From positions 787,501-851,500 of the forward strand of contig OW285192.1 of NCBI GenBank assembly GCA_935421135.1: DNA of 64,000 bases, written 5' to 3'. The stretch comes from Bugulina stolonifera (taxonomy: Eukaryota > Bryozoa > Gymnolaemata > Cheilostomatida > Bugulidae). A model generated the notes under the pieces. The model did no database searches, was not told where the DNA came from, and saw only the letters and a program-made list of their open reading frames with translations. Below are positions 37,441-52,009 of this stretch, piece after piece (position 1 is the stretch's first letter; every line of letters starts with the position of its first letter). Both the position numbers and the translations under genes were made by a program.

Positions 37441-40400
37441 CTGTAGCAAGGTCAAATATAACAATGGTCAAGTAATATATAACAATGGTCATGCAATACC
37501 TGATACATGTACAATGTACATACATTGTAAATGTGCTTTGATTTGACTAATAACTCAGACTTCATGCAAACTAACAGACAGTAGTTGGCTGGTAGCCAGC
37601 ACTTCCTCATTCTCTGCCTCTTTGAACAACAGACAGATAATGAGGAAATGTGCGTGTACCCACAGGTACTCCACTGCCACACTCAGCATGTACCCACAGG
37701 TACTCCACTGCCACACACAGCATGTACCCACAGGTACTCCACTGCCACACACAGCATGTACCCACAGGTATTCCACTGCCACACACAGCATGTACCCACA
37801 GGTATTCCACTGCATGTACCCACAGGTATTCCACTGCCACACACAGCATGTACCCACAGGTATTCCACTGCATGTACCCACAGGTATTCCACTGCCACAC
37901 ACAGCATGTACCCACAGGTATTCCAGTGCCACACACAGCATGCATACATACATACACACAATACAGTATATACAGCGCATACATACACACAGTACAGTAT
38001 ATACAGTACAGTATATACACATAGTACAGTATATACAGTATATACATACACACAGTACAGTATATACAGTACATACATACACACAGTACAGCATATACAG
38101 TACACATATACACATAGTACAGTATATACAGTACAGTACATAAACATAGTACAGTACATACGTACATACACACAATACAGTAGGCCTATATACAGTACAG
38201 TATTATATACATACACACAGTACAGCATATACAGTACACATATACACACAATACAGTATATACAGTACAGTACATACATACACAGTAAGCATCTTATCGT
38301 GACCTACCTGCAAGGCTACACCAGGTCCACCACCGCCCACCATTAGTATATTCTTATCTCCAGCCTGGAACATGGAGGCGCTAGCCAGAGTGACTGGAGT
38401 CTCCTTACCCACCCAGTGGTAAACTATTGCCGGATGGATCTTGAAAACAAATGATTGGCCACATCCAAAGTAGCTGATCTGAGCACCTGCATCCACCTGT
38501 TTATGTCTTTCAACCCAGTCTGTACCACAATACGCACCAAACACCTGCAACACACAACACTGTATAATATAACACCTGTATTCCATAACCCTGTACTGCA
38601 TAGCAGTGCATCACAAAACAGTGTATCACGTAACACTGTATCACGTAACACTGTATTACATACTAGTGTATCACGTAACACTTTATTACATACTGGTGTA
38701 TCATGTTATACTGTATTACATACTAGTGTATCACGTAACACTGTATCACACAACACTGTATTACATACTAGTGTATCACATAACACTGTATTACATACTA
38801 GTGTATCACACAATAATGCATTACATACTAGTGTATCACATAACGCTTTATTACATACTGGTGTATCATGTTATACTGTATTACATGATTATGCATGTAT
38901 GGAAATGTATGGAAAGGAATGATAACTCCTACCCTTATCCCATCAGTTACTGTATCATGGTACACTGCACTAGTTATTATATTATAACTACATGTAACAC
39001 ATTTGGATAGACTGTGATCCTGGTCAACAAACTTACATCATTATGGATGGTTTTAATGATTATAAGTACAGGCCCACACTTCTCTACCTTCTCATAGAAG
39101 GTTTTTAGGCTATAACCATGTTCATTAGTTGTAAAGACTAGTTCGGGTTCCTTTACTGATTCTGCAGGGGGAAGCCATTCCCATACTTTGAGCTGTTCCA
39201 TTTTACCTACAGAATACAATAGCCTCATAATTACAAAGTTATATCACATCTATAGAATATAACCTCATAGTACATATAATAATTATGGCTATGTGCTTGT
39301 GATCAGAGTATAAGCTGAGATGGTTTAGAAAGGGGTAAGGTTCAGCATAGTAATAATAACAGGCATGACATCTGGTCACGTAGCTACATATTAGTTACAT
39401 ATTATGCTAACTAGGTAGATGTTAGTATAATATGCAGACAAAAGCTATCTCCTGGCCTTGTATACAAAGACATGAATAAATATACATGTAATGAATATTA
39501 TCAAGCTGACATGGACAATGTATGTATACTGCAGAGTACAGTACGTGTATTAGTGCCAACATAAGCAGTACATGAATAGGTTAAACAGTATACTACATGA
39601 CTGTATAACATAACAGGGTATGGAGTATAGACAGTATACTATAACATAACAGAGTATACACAGTATACTACAACATAAGAGAGTATAGACAATATACTAT
39701 AACATAACAGAGTATAGACAATATACTATAACATAACAGAGTATAGACAGTATAACATAAAAAGATGACCTGTTATGAGTTTGAAGTGAAAAGAGGAAGG
39801 GAGTGTGTATTACATGTGGCTTGTATTGCGCACATGACAGTGATTGATAGAAGTAGGTACTGTGTACTGTGTACTGTGTACATGTGAAAATCTCAGTTAG
39901 AAACAGGACGTTCTGAAAACGTTGCTTGGGAAACAACCATTTAGAAACTCTAAACCCCAAACCCTAGCTTTCAACTTTGTTTTTACCAATACATGTACTA
40001 ACTTGTACAACTCTAAAAATAATTCACTGTCTGTGAGTTGTGTTCTACTAAATGCAATCTAAAATTTCGTAATGAGTGTTTTCTAAATGAACATTTTCTG
40101 AATGTCCTGTTTCTAACTGACATTTTACCGTACCATAATGTACTGTTGGTACTCAGTACTGCAGGTACTCAGTACTGTTGGTACTCAGTACTGCTGGTAC
40201 TCAGTACTGCAGGTACTCAGTACTGCTGGTACCGAGTACTGCTGGTACCGAGTACTGCTGGTACCGAGTACTGCTGGTACTGCTGGTCCTGAGTAGGTAT
40301 AAAATAATAATTACCGAGTATCTTTGAGTCTATATCGTCCAAAACGAGTTGTGTATGCACGGTTTTATCCAACTTAAAACTCTGCTTGGTCTTCATAGCT

Positions 40401-43400
40401 AGCAACTTCCTAGTTCTTTCCATAGCATGAGTATTACTTAGTCTGTAATAGATATTATATTATATTATATTATATTATATTATATTATATTATATACACT
40501 GTAGGCCTATGTGAATACAAATATGAATTGTTATTATACCAGTTTGTTACTCTAGCAAAGCAAGACGTAAATAAATAAAAAGTATGCAAAACCATGCAAC
40601 AAGCTAGACAACTTAACCATACTGTTTGGTTTTATACACACATTGTATTAGAGTACAGCCAAAATAACTTTTCAAACGATCTTAAGTAGTGAACACTATA
40701 TATATTCTCTTTATATTAATAATGTTTTCAATCGACATAACAGGTCATGTCATAATTCGACTCATTTCCACCCTCTCAAAGTGTTGTACACTTGAATACC
40801 AGCACACCCCTTGTAACTATTAGCATGAGCAGCATATCTGTGTAAGCATATCTGTGTAAGAATCTCTGTGTAAGCATATCTGTGTAAGCCTATCTGTGTA
40901 AGCATATCGGTGTAAGCATATCTGTGTAAGCATATTGGTGTAGGCATATCTGCGGAAGCATATTGGTGTAAGCATATTTGTGTTAGCATAATCTGAGTAA
41001 GCATATTGGTCTAATCTTGTACAATATATATATAATATGTACAGACAAGTAGACCGACAGTTGAGCTGGCCACAATATCACCATAATATGCATGTATTGA
41101 TATACTATATTTAAATCTAAGTAAATGAATGTTTGGGAAAGTAAGTTTGATAAATTCTACATATTGTATGTACATGTAGTTATTTGGTAATAATAGAACT
41201 GAACCCTGGATGGAGGAAAGAGGGTTGCTAGTTGAGGTGCTGCAAATGCATGATGGATGAGCAGTAAGATTATTCAATAGTTAAATAGTGAGTTATTGTT
41301 TGGCTAGACAGACCACAATGTACATTGCAATAATTATACTCCACTGTGATATCTGCATTTACTGTATGCATTGTATATTAGCTACATACTGCACCAGAAG
41401 AATTTTATTGTACAGCACAGCATAATAGGCCTACTTGTAACAAAATGTGGGTAGCTACTGGTCATTGTATACGTTGCTACCCACCTGGAATGACGAGACT
41501 GAGGGTGGGGTAGCCTGTAGTCTGTACTTGGTGATGGCTTACCCCTGCGGGTTAGTGCCCTACCACCAGCTCTCAGCGTCAACTCTGTTTTGTTAAATAA
41601 AGCATCTATCTCCTTCTTTGAGAAGCCTCTAATTCCAAATGCGTCCTATAAGACATAGAGACATACAATATGTACAGACAGATAGACAGACAGACAGACA
41701 TACAGAGAGGCAGACAGAGAGACAAACATACAGACGCAATACAGTAGGCTCGCCAATACTTTGGAGTGTCTCTCGAAATAAACACTGAACAGTAACACAT
41801 TTAGGTGCACAAAAGCACACTATATAATAATAAATAATATTAATATGTGTATGATATTAAGTCATATCATAACACTAGAATATGGAATATATAATACATG
41901 AACATATTCATATAATTATTTAGTTGTATATAGAATATTAGGTAAGAACTTTTGTTGAATGTACAATCTTTGTAGAACATACATGTACAGTAGAGTAGTT
42001 AGGTGATACATTGGTTGCCTGTTGCTAAGGGAGATGGATAGATGGATGGAGGACATAGCACTGCTCACTCTTGTCGAAGGAGAAAGAGATGGTGTCATAG
42101 AGATGAATATTGACTGACAGGCTGACAAGGGATGCAGGAAATGGAGGAAGTGAGGTTGGTGGTTTGGCAGGTGCCTGCAGGTGCAGGCTACTGGATGAGG
42201 AAACTGAGGAGGAAACAAAAATTCCTGCATACTGTTTACATGGAGATGTACTGAATATGCTGTCAGTCAGCCTGTCAGTCAGCTCTCTCACAAACATCCC
42301 TACATATCACCTATGTATATATACAATGTACATGTCACCTATGTATATACACAATGTACATGTCACCTATGTATATATACAATGTACATACCACCTATGT
42401 ATATATACAATGTACATGTCACCTATGTATATATACAATGTACATGTCACCTATGTATATATACAATGTACATATCACCTATGTATATACACAATGTACA
42501 TATAATAATAATATCCGTGGCGCCAAACACAATTCTTTTACGTGGCTGCCCAATATACAATGTACATGTGACCTATACATATATACAATGTACATGTGAC
42601 CTATGTATATATACAATGTACATGTACATGTGACCTATGTATATATACAATGTACATATCACCTATGTATGTATCACCTATGTACATTGTACCCATGTAC
42701 ATGTATATATATACAATATACATGTACAGTGTATGTATCACCTATGAACCTATGTACATGTACGTATCACCTACATGTAATGTATGTACCTATGTACATA
42801 TATTGTATATATACAATATACATGTATGTATCACCTACGTATGTACCTATACAATGTTTCACTGTATGTTTTGCTGATGTCACGTGTCAAGGTGATAATG
42901 CAGTGTCAAGGTGATAATGCACATGTATAATTGTGGTGGCTGTACCTTTAGTAGCTTATCACAGCTCATGTAGTTGTGGATCTGAGAGCACATAATCTTC
43001 ATACCAGCATCTGGTTTGCCTGCATCCAGGTAATCACCTCTCTGGACTAGATAAGAGAGAATAACTAATCTGTACCACAGCCATCAACAAACAAAGTAAA
43101 GATCATCCATACGCAGATATTAAAACTCACAATATTATTTGTTATCAACTACTGAACTATATCAAATTATTAACTTGACAAAACATAGAAATTAGGAAAA
43201 TAAAAGCAAGAAGGAAATAGAAAGTTGTTTTTAGAAAAAAATCTAAAATAGAGAAAGTAATGTTGGCATTATGCAGATGAATTCAATTTCCTTTAACATC
43301 TGCCAACATGGTATGAGAAATGTATGGACAGTGACAAATGCTGGTTCACACAGTAGTCTACGCGCACACATTATGGTAGTTGCATGCTACAAGTGTGTAT

Positions 43401-46400
43401 GTTACGGGTGTGTATGTTACAGGTGTACATGTTGTAGGTGTGTATGCTGCAGGTGTGTATGTTACAGGTGTGTATGCTACAGGTGTGCGTGTTACGGGTG
43501 TGTATGTTACAGATGTGTATGTTGCAGATGTGTATGTTACAGATGTCTATGTTACAGGTGTGTATGTTACAGGTGTGTATGTTACAGGTGTGTATGTTAC
43601 AGGTGTGTATGTTACAGGTGTGTATGTTACAGGTGTGTACATTGTAGGTGTGCATGTTGTGGGTGTGTATGTTACAGGTGTGTATGTTGTAGGTGTGTGT
43701 ATTATACTGTAAGTCTGTATGTAGGCTAGTATAGAGTATAGGGTAGCAATAGAGTATATTATGCTACATGGTATTTTACTCATGTCTGATCTGGCCATCA
43801 AGTATACAAAGTGGAGTAGTTATAAAGTGAAGTAGTTATCAGTTAAATCTCTCTCAAAATAAAACAGACACGATTGGGCAATAAGAATGGCAGAGGGAGC
43901 AAGTGCTCCTCCTCTTCTAATTTATCTAGCAGGTTCCCCTTTTCCTAATCTATGCCTTATCTACTTCATTGCTTGGCTACTAGTATATAGCACACATTTC
44001 ACCTTAGGCCTATCACTCTGTTATTGTTTGATAAGTGTATTTATACAATATATCATCTCTAACACACATACAGTGTAGGCCCACACCATTCATCCAGGAA
44101 AATACATACATGCCCATAATGTAACATCTATTACAATACTCACATACCTACATGTACATGTATTGGTGGTACATATAGGCGAGCATGCATATTACAAACA
44201 ATATCAAGCTGAAAATATGAGAGCTCTCACTGACCATTAGCAAATGGGAGAATGCTGGACCTCATTTGTTTCCAGTTTTAATAAACTTACGTGAACTTTT
44301 ATGGAAGAGTTTGATTAGTACCAGAGCTACTCGGAACAAAACCTTGAAACCTTCAACCAGATAGCAGTCAACAATCCTAACCTGTAAAATAGATAGTGGA
44401 GGTGTAATCTGCAGAATAAAGAGCGGCGGTGTAATCTGTAGAATGAACATTCTTGGTATATAGGGGTATTATAAAACAGTAGTACGCTTATATATTATCA
44501 CGTAGGCACTTACCAAGTGCTGGGCAGTTTCGATTTGCACTTGCATTCAGCTTTTTTTGCTGATTTTTCAAAAAAACTGAGTGATACCGATGTTGTCTTC
44601 TACCACTCAGCATAATCGAGTTTTGTAAATTCAGGAAAAAAATCGAATCGAACCGAAAATTAAATACTTAATGTTGGGAGTTGTCACACTCTGCTTTTTA
44701 CTGTAATGGCGGCCATTTTTGACTGTGTTTGATAAATCGTAATAATTAAATACTAATTAATTATAATAATATGCAAGTAAAAGCGAAACTTGCTTAATTC
44801 AAACTGCAAGGGGCCACCATGTCCAAGTCATTATATAGTGCTCAGCAGGGACCAAGGCTAATAGTTTGAACTAACCAAGTTTTTGAATTATCCGAGGCTG
44901 AATTGAACAAGTTCAACTGTATTACTACTAGAATTGAGTGAAACTACAGTAAATCATCACTGGGTGACAACGATGTCTAAGTCTGTATTCCAAGGATGAA
45001 ATAAAATTATAAATACTGAAAGATGCATAACAGAATTCACGCGTTCGCAACACCAGCTAAGGGGCTAGCACGGTTTGAATTTTAAAGCTGAATCGTACCG
45101 AACCGCTGCATTAGGTTTACATTTTAAAATTTCGCAGTTTTTTAACTGAAAGAAAAAAACTGAATGATACCGAAACACCATGCAGCACTACATTTACCTA
45201 CCAGGCAATGGAAGGGGAGGTACATACATATAGTATATGCATCAGGTATACCTACCAGGTAACGGAAAGGCAGGTATATAACAGATAGGCCTATATGATA
45301 TTATATACATCAGGTAGGCCTATCCCTACCAGGTAATGGAAAAGCAAGTATATAACAGATACAATGTATATGATATTATATACATCAAGTATACCTACCA
45401 GGTAATGGAAAGGCAGGTGTTTAAAGATCCAGAGGACCCAGTCATTAAGGAAGGAAGTGAAATCCTCATCAGGACAATTTCTCTCTATATGTATCGCTGC
45501 GACCTTCTGCAATCAGAAATTGTAAAAATAATACTGTAGTTCTAAGCGTCCTATGCCATTGTCTGAAAGGGTCAATGGTATGGCATACTTGAGTATCTAA
45601 TTAATGTGTTCACCAAGTTGCATAGTCTACCATGTGCAACCTAAATGTACACATAAGTTCTACAATCCAGGCTCTAAAACAACTGAATGTGTGACAATCA
45701 ATGTATTGCAGCACACAACCATAGATTTGCTGAAACATTGGCATGGGTGTAGTCCTCATTAATTTTTATTCTTCACCCAAGAACCATTAACATTCCTAAC
45801 TGGTCACCACTGCAATGTGGATATTTATTAATTAATACAATAGAAAATAGTTGATCAGTTTCGTGCAAAACAGTGTATTTATTCAACTCCATGGGCTCAA
45901 GCAGTAGTCATCTTATGCTGTACCTACACATTCGGTAGAAGTACTACATTTGCAGTCTACATGGATATTACAGCAGGGAAAGGACAGAAGCCAGAAAAGT
46001 CAATTGCTGTTGATTTACTGCTGCACATTAGGCTACTGAAGTATATTTTATCTAATGAAGGATAACTACCGCAGGTGACCGGCCTAGAGACTCTTGTACT
46101 AATTATACCAATAATTTGGAGATTAACAGCACCTGCATTCTGTGCATCGCTCCCTCTCTCTATCTCCAAGTAAGACTGACATATTCCCATATTTGACTAC
46201 TGAAGCCAAAGGAACTTGTAGGGGATACAATGTGCTTCTCTGTTTCCTCAAATGTGACTTGCACGCCGTAAAATGTACTCACATAAAATAGTATTACAGT
46301 AGGCCCATATGTACATACCATATGTACATATAGAGAAATGTACATAGTATGGTGTACATACATGTAGCACAAAATAAATTATTTACTTACGGCGTATCTG

Positions 46401-49400
46401 TAGGCCAAGTCACGCAGAACAAAGCAGGCAGCTACAAGCTGTAGTTCTGTCGGTGCAAGAAAGTAGTTGACGTCTTTTTTCTTGAGCAGTTCATAGATGC
46501 ACTTGAAGCAAGCTTGTTCACTCGTGTAGTGCAGCATAACACTTGTGAAGGCGTAAAGAAGGGGCGAAAACTAAAACACACCATCCAGTAAAATTCGTCA
46601 AGTGTGTTACGTGTGGTATGTTATGTCTGGAATGCCCAGTAAGTGGTAGTATAGATGATGATTAAACAATGTTTGCTACATACATACATTACAGTACATA
46701 CATTACATGTATATAGGCCTACATGTACAGTGAAACTCGCTTAATTCAGCCTCGGTTAATTCGAAAACTTGGATAGTTTAAACTACTAACCTTAGTCCCT
46801 GCTGAGCATTGTATAAACGGCTACATATAATTCGGATTTATTATGTCTAATTCAAACTCCTACAGCTTGCTTTTCTTTCGTTGACTTATACAAAAAATGG
46901 TGGTTCCTTAGAGTTTGAATTAAGCAAGTTCCACTGTATATAGTATACATATACCTACATATGTAGGCCTATATACACTGTACTATCTGTGTACGTGTGT
47001 ACATGTATATAGTAGATGCAACATATTTATTTTGTACCTGTTGTATTTGTGGATGGGTCTCAGAGATAACATATAGCACTCTGTGACAGGCTTTCACCCC
47101 CTCCGTACTGAGCATATGATGTACTCTCATCTCATCACTCATATCGTCTATTGGTAGAATCTTCTCAGGGGCAACTACAGAGTGTATACAATGCCATGCA
47201 ATACAAGTTCAGACTACCAATCTATTCCATTAACAAATCAAAGATGGAGACGAGCAAGAAGAATTCACATGTAACTTCCCTACACACCAAAGGGCCCTGA
47301 CCTGACAATTAAACCTCAACTATAGAAATGATGGCCAGCACCAAAAGCCCACCCCCCACCCAGACTACAGGTAGAATAATGGTTGAACAGTTGGAACCTG
47401 TGGGGGCGGAGCCTGTGGGGGGTGAAGCCTGTAGGGGTGGAGCCTGTAGGGGTGGAGCCTGTGGGGGGTGAAGCCTGTAGGGGTGGAGCCTGTGGGGGTG
47501 GAGCCTGTGGGGGTGGAGCCTGTGGGGGTGGAGCCTAAGAACAGCTCATTATCATTCAGTAGCACATCTTGTCTTTCACTATTATACTATGATGTATTTT
47601 TAGCAAGGAAATTCACTATACATAGTCTAATAGTATTCACTATACTAATAGCAGAAGGTATAACAAAACAAGATATAACATGCAGACTAGTAGACAAACA
47701 TTGCATTATAGTGAAATAATTTGCCAAGCTGCTAGGTTAGTAATAGGTGATGTACATATTGTATTAGGCCTATATACTTAGTATAAGTATATTGAATAGG
47801 CCTATATTGCATTGTAATACATTGTAATATATTGTAATACAGAACATGTGTTAGTCTCATTAGTAATACCATTTCATATAGGCCTACTCATGTACATGTA
47901 CATAGTATATTATAGCCTACTCATGTACATAGTATATTGTAGTCTACACATTAACAATTGTAACAGGGTAGAAAAAAGGTGAACAACCTTGCACACAGTT
48001 TCACAACACACTACAACAGCCAAACTGCTTACATCTGACATAGATCCTAACTTGCACTATAAAATAGAAACAGAGTATAAAAGTAACATACATTTTAATA
48101 GCTATTAGTAGGCCTACATTGTATAATATAGTCACCAAGCATCACACACTGTACATACACACTGTACATACACGCTGTACTTACACACTATACATACACG
48201 CTGTACTTACACACTATACATACACGCTGTACTTACAGACTGTACATACACACTGTACATACACACTGTACATACACACTGTACATACACACTGTACATA
48301 CACACTGTACATACACAAAGCATGCGGTGTATGTACTGAGGTAGGCCAACTAGGAGCATCTATAAACCAGTTACAGGTTTAGCCAGTCTATACATACCAG
48401 AGAAGGGCTAACATATAGGTGTATGTATGCGTACCATGACATAACATATACAGTACGTTGGCCTACTATAGTAGAGCTAGCATACATATATGTATATGTA
48501 TAGCACAAGCTCACAACTACCCACCATGAGCAAATTTCCCAGCAAATATCTGGAAGGTTTCGTCAAAGATTTCGTCTGTGGTGCCACAGCAGAGGAGAGA
48601 CCAGAGCCTGGTTCTGGCGCTGTGATCAACCGGCAGCTGGTTGTTTCTGAGTAGTGTCTTCACTCTGGTAGGATCACGAGTTCGTACAACGTCGTGTATA
48701 GTGTCCAGGGTCAGTCTGCGAAAATATATAGTACAGGCTACACGCTATAAAACACTAGCAGTGTAGCACATAGGTACTAATAGAGCACTAGCAGTGTAGC
48801 ACATAGATACAAGTATGCTATATAATAGGCTACTACATGTTATACATGTAGGCCTACTACACTGAGGTACTATACAATCTACATTATACAGTGATGTGCT
48901 CTGTAGATTGTGGAAGATAATGTGGACGTGACACTATATACTGTACTATAACATACGCCTGTTCACAGAACAATGCATATTATGCTCAATATAACAGTGA
49001 CAGCTCCTACTATATATGTAAAGTTTTATGTTAATTACTTTGGATTGTATTTATTATACAACAAAACTGATTAGTGTGGCACGTTGATTAATTCTATACC
49101 ACACCTACATTGTACATGTAGTAGACATACCCTAGTAACCTTTCGACTACATTTATATGGATGTGCAGTTATGACACGGTAGGCCTAGCCCAAATTATGG
49201 AGCGCAAAACCGTTTCACCAATGATGGCTCATAACTGGTTGGTTCAAGACTGGTTTAACGTCTGGAGCTACTAAAACCATCATGTATCAAGCGGAAAATT
49301 AGCTCAATATTATGTCTACACTAGTGTACGAATAACCTTTTATACCCAGTTGGGTGATAGGAAATGTAGACAAAGGTAACGCTTCCTCAACAGATGAGCC

Positions 49401-50212
49401 TGTCTCGCCAAAGCACCAAGAAAAAGGTCGGCTAATTGTGATTGCACCGATTCTGCCAAAAACTGCAACAAGCAGTCACAAGTTCAGGCTAAAAGAAATT
49501 ATTTATCTGTAGGCTAATATAATGTTAGGGGTTTGGCCATTTTTTTATATATTGATGTATTTTTAGCAAGAAAATTATTTTTGAGCGATCAGAGACTTGT
49601 TTCAAATCCATGAAAATACCAGTCCCTGACCGCTCAAAAATAATTTCCTTGCTAAAAATACATCAATATATAAAAAAATGGCCAAACCCCCTAACATCTT
49701 ATAAGGTGCAAGGTGGCCATAATAAGAGGGGTGCCTCGTGTGCAGTTCGCTCAGAGCATGTCTACTGCTCACTGGTGGAGCTTCCGTTTTTAAGGTTGCT
49801 GAGCTGGTGTAGTGGTAGCATGTTCTGTTCACTGTGCTAGGCGATTAGGTGCCGTAGAGGCCCCGGGTTCAAACCCCGGTCAGGGACTGGTATTTTCATG
49901 GATTTGAAACAAGTCTCTGACCGCTCAAAAATAATTTCCTTGCTAAAAATACATCAAGGCTAATATAAAATATAATAATTTACATATAAAACATTGTTTA
50001 GGAACTTCATTTAGCCTACTACACAGAGATCTGTCAGCTGATTGCCTGACGAGCCATCAAGAGACGACAAAATATCTTTCAACATAGTGGGTATTGGCGC
50101 AGGCATACTAGACATCAAGTTGGCTTGATGGTATAACCCTACTACCTCTAGGTTGCTACTACTGCTGCTGCTACTACTGCTGCTGCTACTACTGCTGCTG
50201 TTGCTGCTATTA

Positions 50213-50268
<56 letters not shown>

Positions 50269-51977
50269 GTCACTACCTACTGCCACTACTACCACTACTA
50301 CTGGGCCTACTACTACTACCACCACTACTACTACTACTACTGCTACTACTACTACTACTACTACTAACGCTATTACTACTAACGCTACCGCTACCACTGC
50401 CACCACTACCCCTACCACTACTATTACTACTGCCACTACCTCCCACCCTGCATGTAACTTGTGAGCAGTGATAGGTTTACCTGGTTTGATGGGATATATG
50501 CTTGCTTTCAGCCAGTAAACGCTGAGTAAGCTGTCTACTCACAGCCTCTTCGTTCCATTTACTCTCAGATATAAATACTAACTGCTTCATGTTATATAGC
50601 TCTAACAGCACAGGCATATATATAGAGTATAACACTATCTGTGTGGATAACAGTTAAACTATCCGTCTCAGTGACTGTAGGCAGCTATATAAATGGTCTA
50701 ACTGAGACATTGATGTATATTACTGTATAAGTGTGTCACGTGGTCATAACTAACCTATTAGATTTATCTAATCATTATCAATCATCTAGTTGACACCATT
50801 CTGGAAAGGTGTGTGAGAGTTGGCCAATCACAGTTCAGATACTGACCCATATAATAATAACAAAGATAGTGGAAGGAAAGATCGGACACTCAATGATAAT
50901 GCTCTGTCCCACCAAGTACGCCCAATTTGGCAGTCCCGACGTTCCGTGATTCACTTTCCCGCCATAGAACTGTCGAGGTTTTAGATAGCTGCTAGACTAG
51001 CATCGCAGTTTAACGGCTTGAACATTGAGTTTATATAACTAGACTGTTTATACGTTGTAAAGAAGCATCTATGATTGGTCGGCGGAACACCGATAGTTAT
51101 TGCGGATTTGTAGACAAGGTTGCAGAACTTCTCACTTAATCCAGAGTCGCGTTTGGAGGTGGAGTATGGACAGTTTTTGGCTGGAGTATCCGATCTTCAC
51201 TTCCACTATCTTTTTTATTAATATTATTCATTGATAAATGAAGTGGTCTGTCGAACACAAGTAGGTTATATTGAAGATTGAAAGATATTTTATCAGCACG
51301 TCCCAACCAGCTTTTAGCTCTGTGTATTACTTGGCTGCTTTACTGTACAATAGTAAAATATGAATCAGCAATAACACTGCTTTGTGTTTTCTATGTAAAG
51401 CTGTATTATACTACTACATGTACATAGTCTCCAACATGTACACAGTAACTACACCACATAAACATTATTAGGGCTTACATGTATATTACAATGCTAATGT
51501 TAGTTGGAGTTATCTTTTATACAGCCTACAGGGAGCAAGTGATGACAACTCCATCCTACACTTAGCAGTTCAGTTGGCACAGCCAATCATACTGGGTGGC
51601 TATACACTATCACTGCTGCTACTACTCTGACAGGCTGCTTGCTAACACTACAAATGGTCAACACCTTCTATTAAGACAAACTAATAATTTTCGAATGCAT
51701 TTTTCGGACACAAGTAATGAGCAGTTTCAATGTTAATTTGCCAACTGTAAAATTGGTTGTGAAGTGTCCAGTTACTAACTACTGCCATTCGTGAGGCATC
51801 TATAGAGGCTACCTCAAACTGAGAACACCTGAGCACCGCACTCTGCTGCTGCTGCTGCTACCGCTACTACTACTATTGCTACTACTGCTACTGCTACTAC
51901 CATTAGTACTGCTACCACTACTATTGCTACTGCTACTACTGCTACTACTACTACTGCTGCTACTACTACTGCTGCTA

Positions 51978-52009
<32 letters not shown>

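Noticed and set aside
37555..38346. Long frames on both strands, up to 253 codons
   Set aside because: Products of the 34-bp and acagtatat satellites in an intron of TBC1D24.
43271..43729. Cys-rich 152-codon frame (CYRCVCYRC...)
   Set aside because: A 15-bp satellite keeps all frames open. It looks like a secreted Cys-rich peptide but is repeat-derived.
49798..49887. Functional tRNA gene
   Set aside because: A and B boxes are present, but the arms do not fold into a full cloverleaf by eye and a SINE tail follows.
50011..50464. Poly-Ser, poly-Val and poly-Leu/Thr frames
   Set aside because: Open only because of the trinucleotide repeat. No splice-phase support as an extra TBC1D24 exon.
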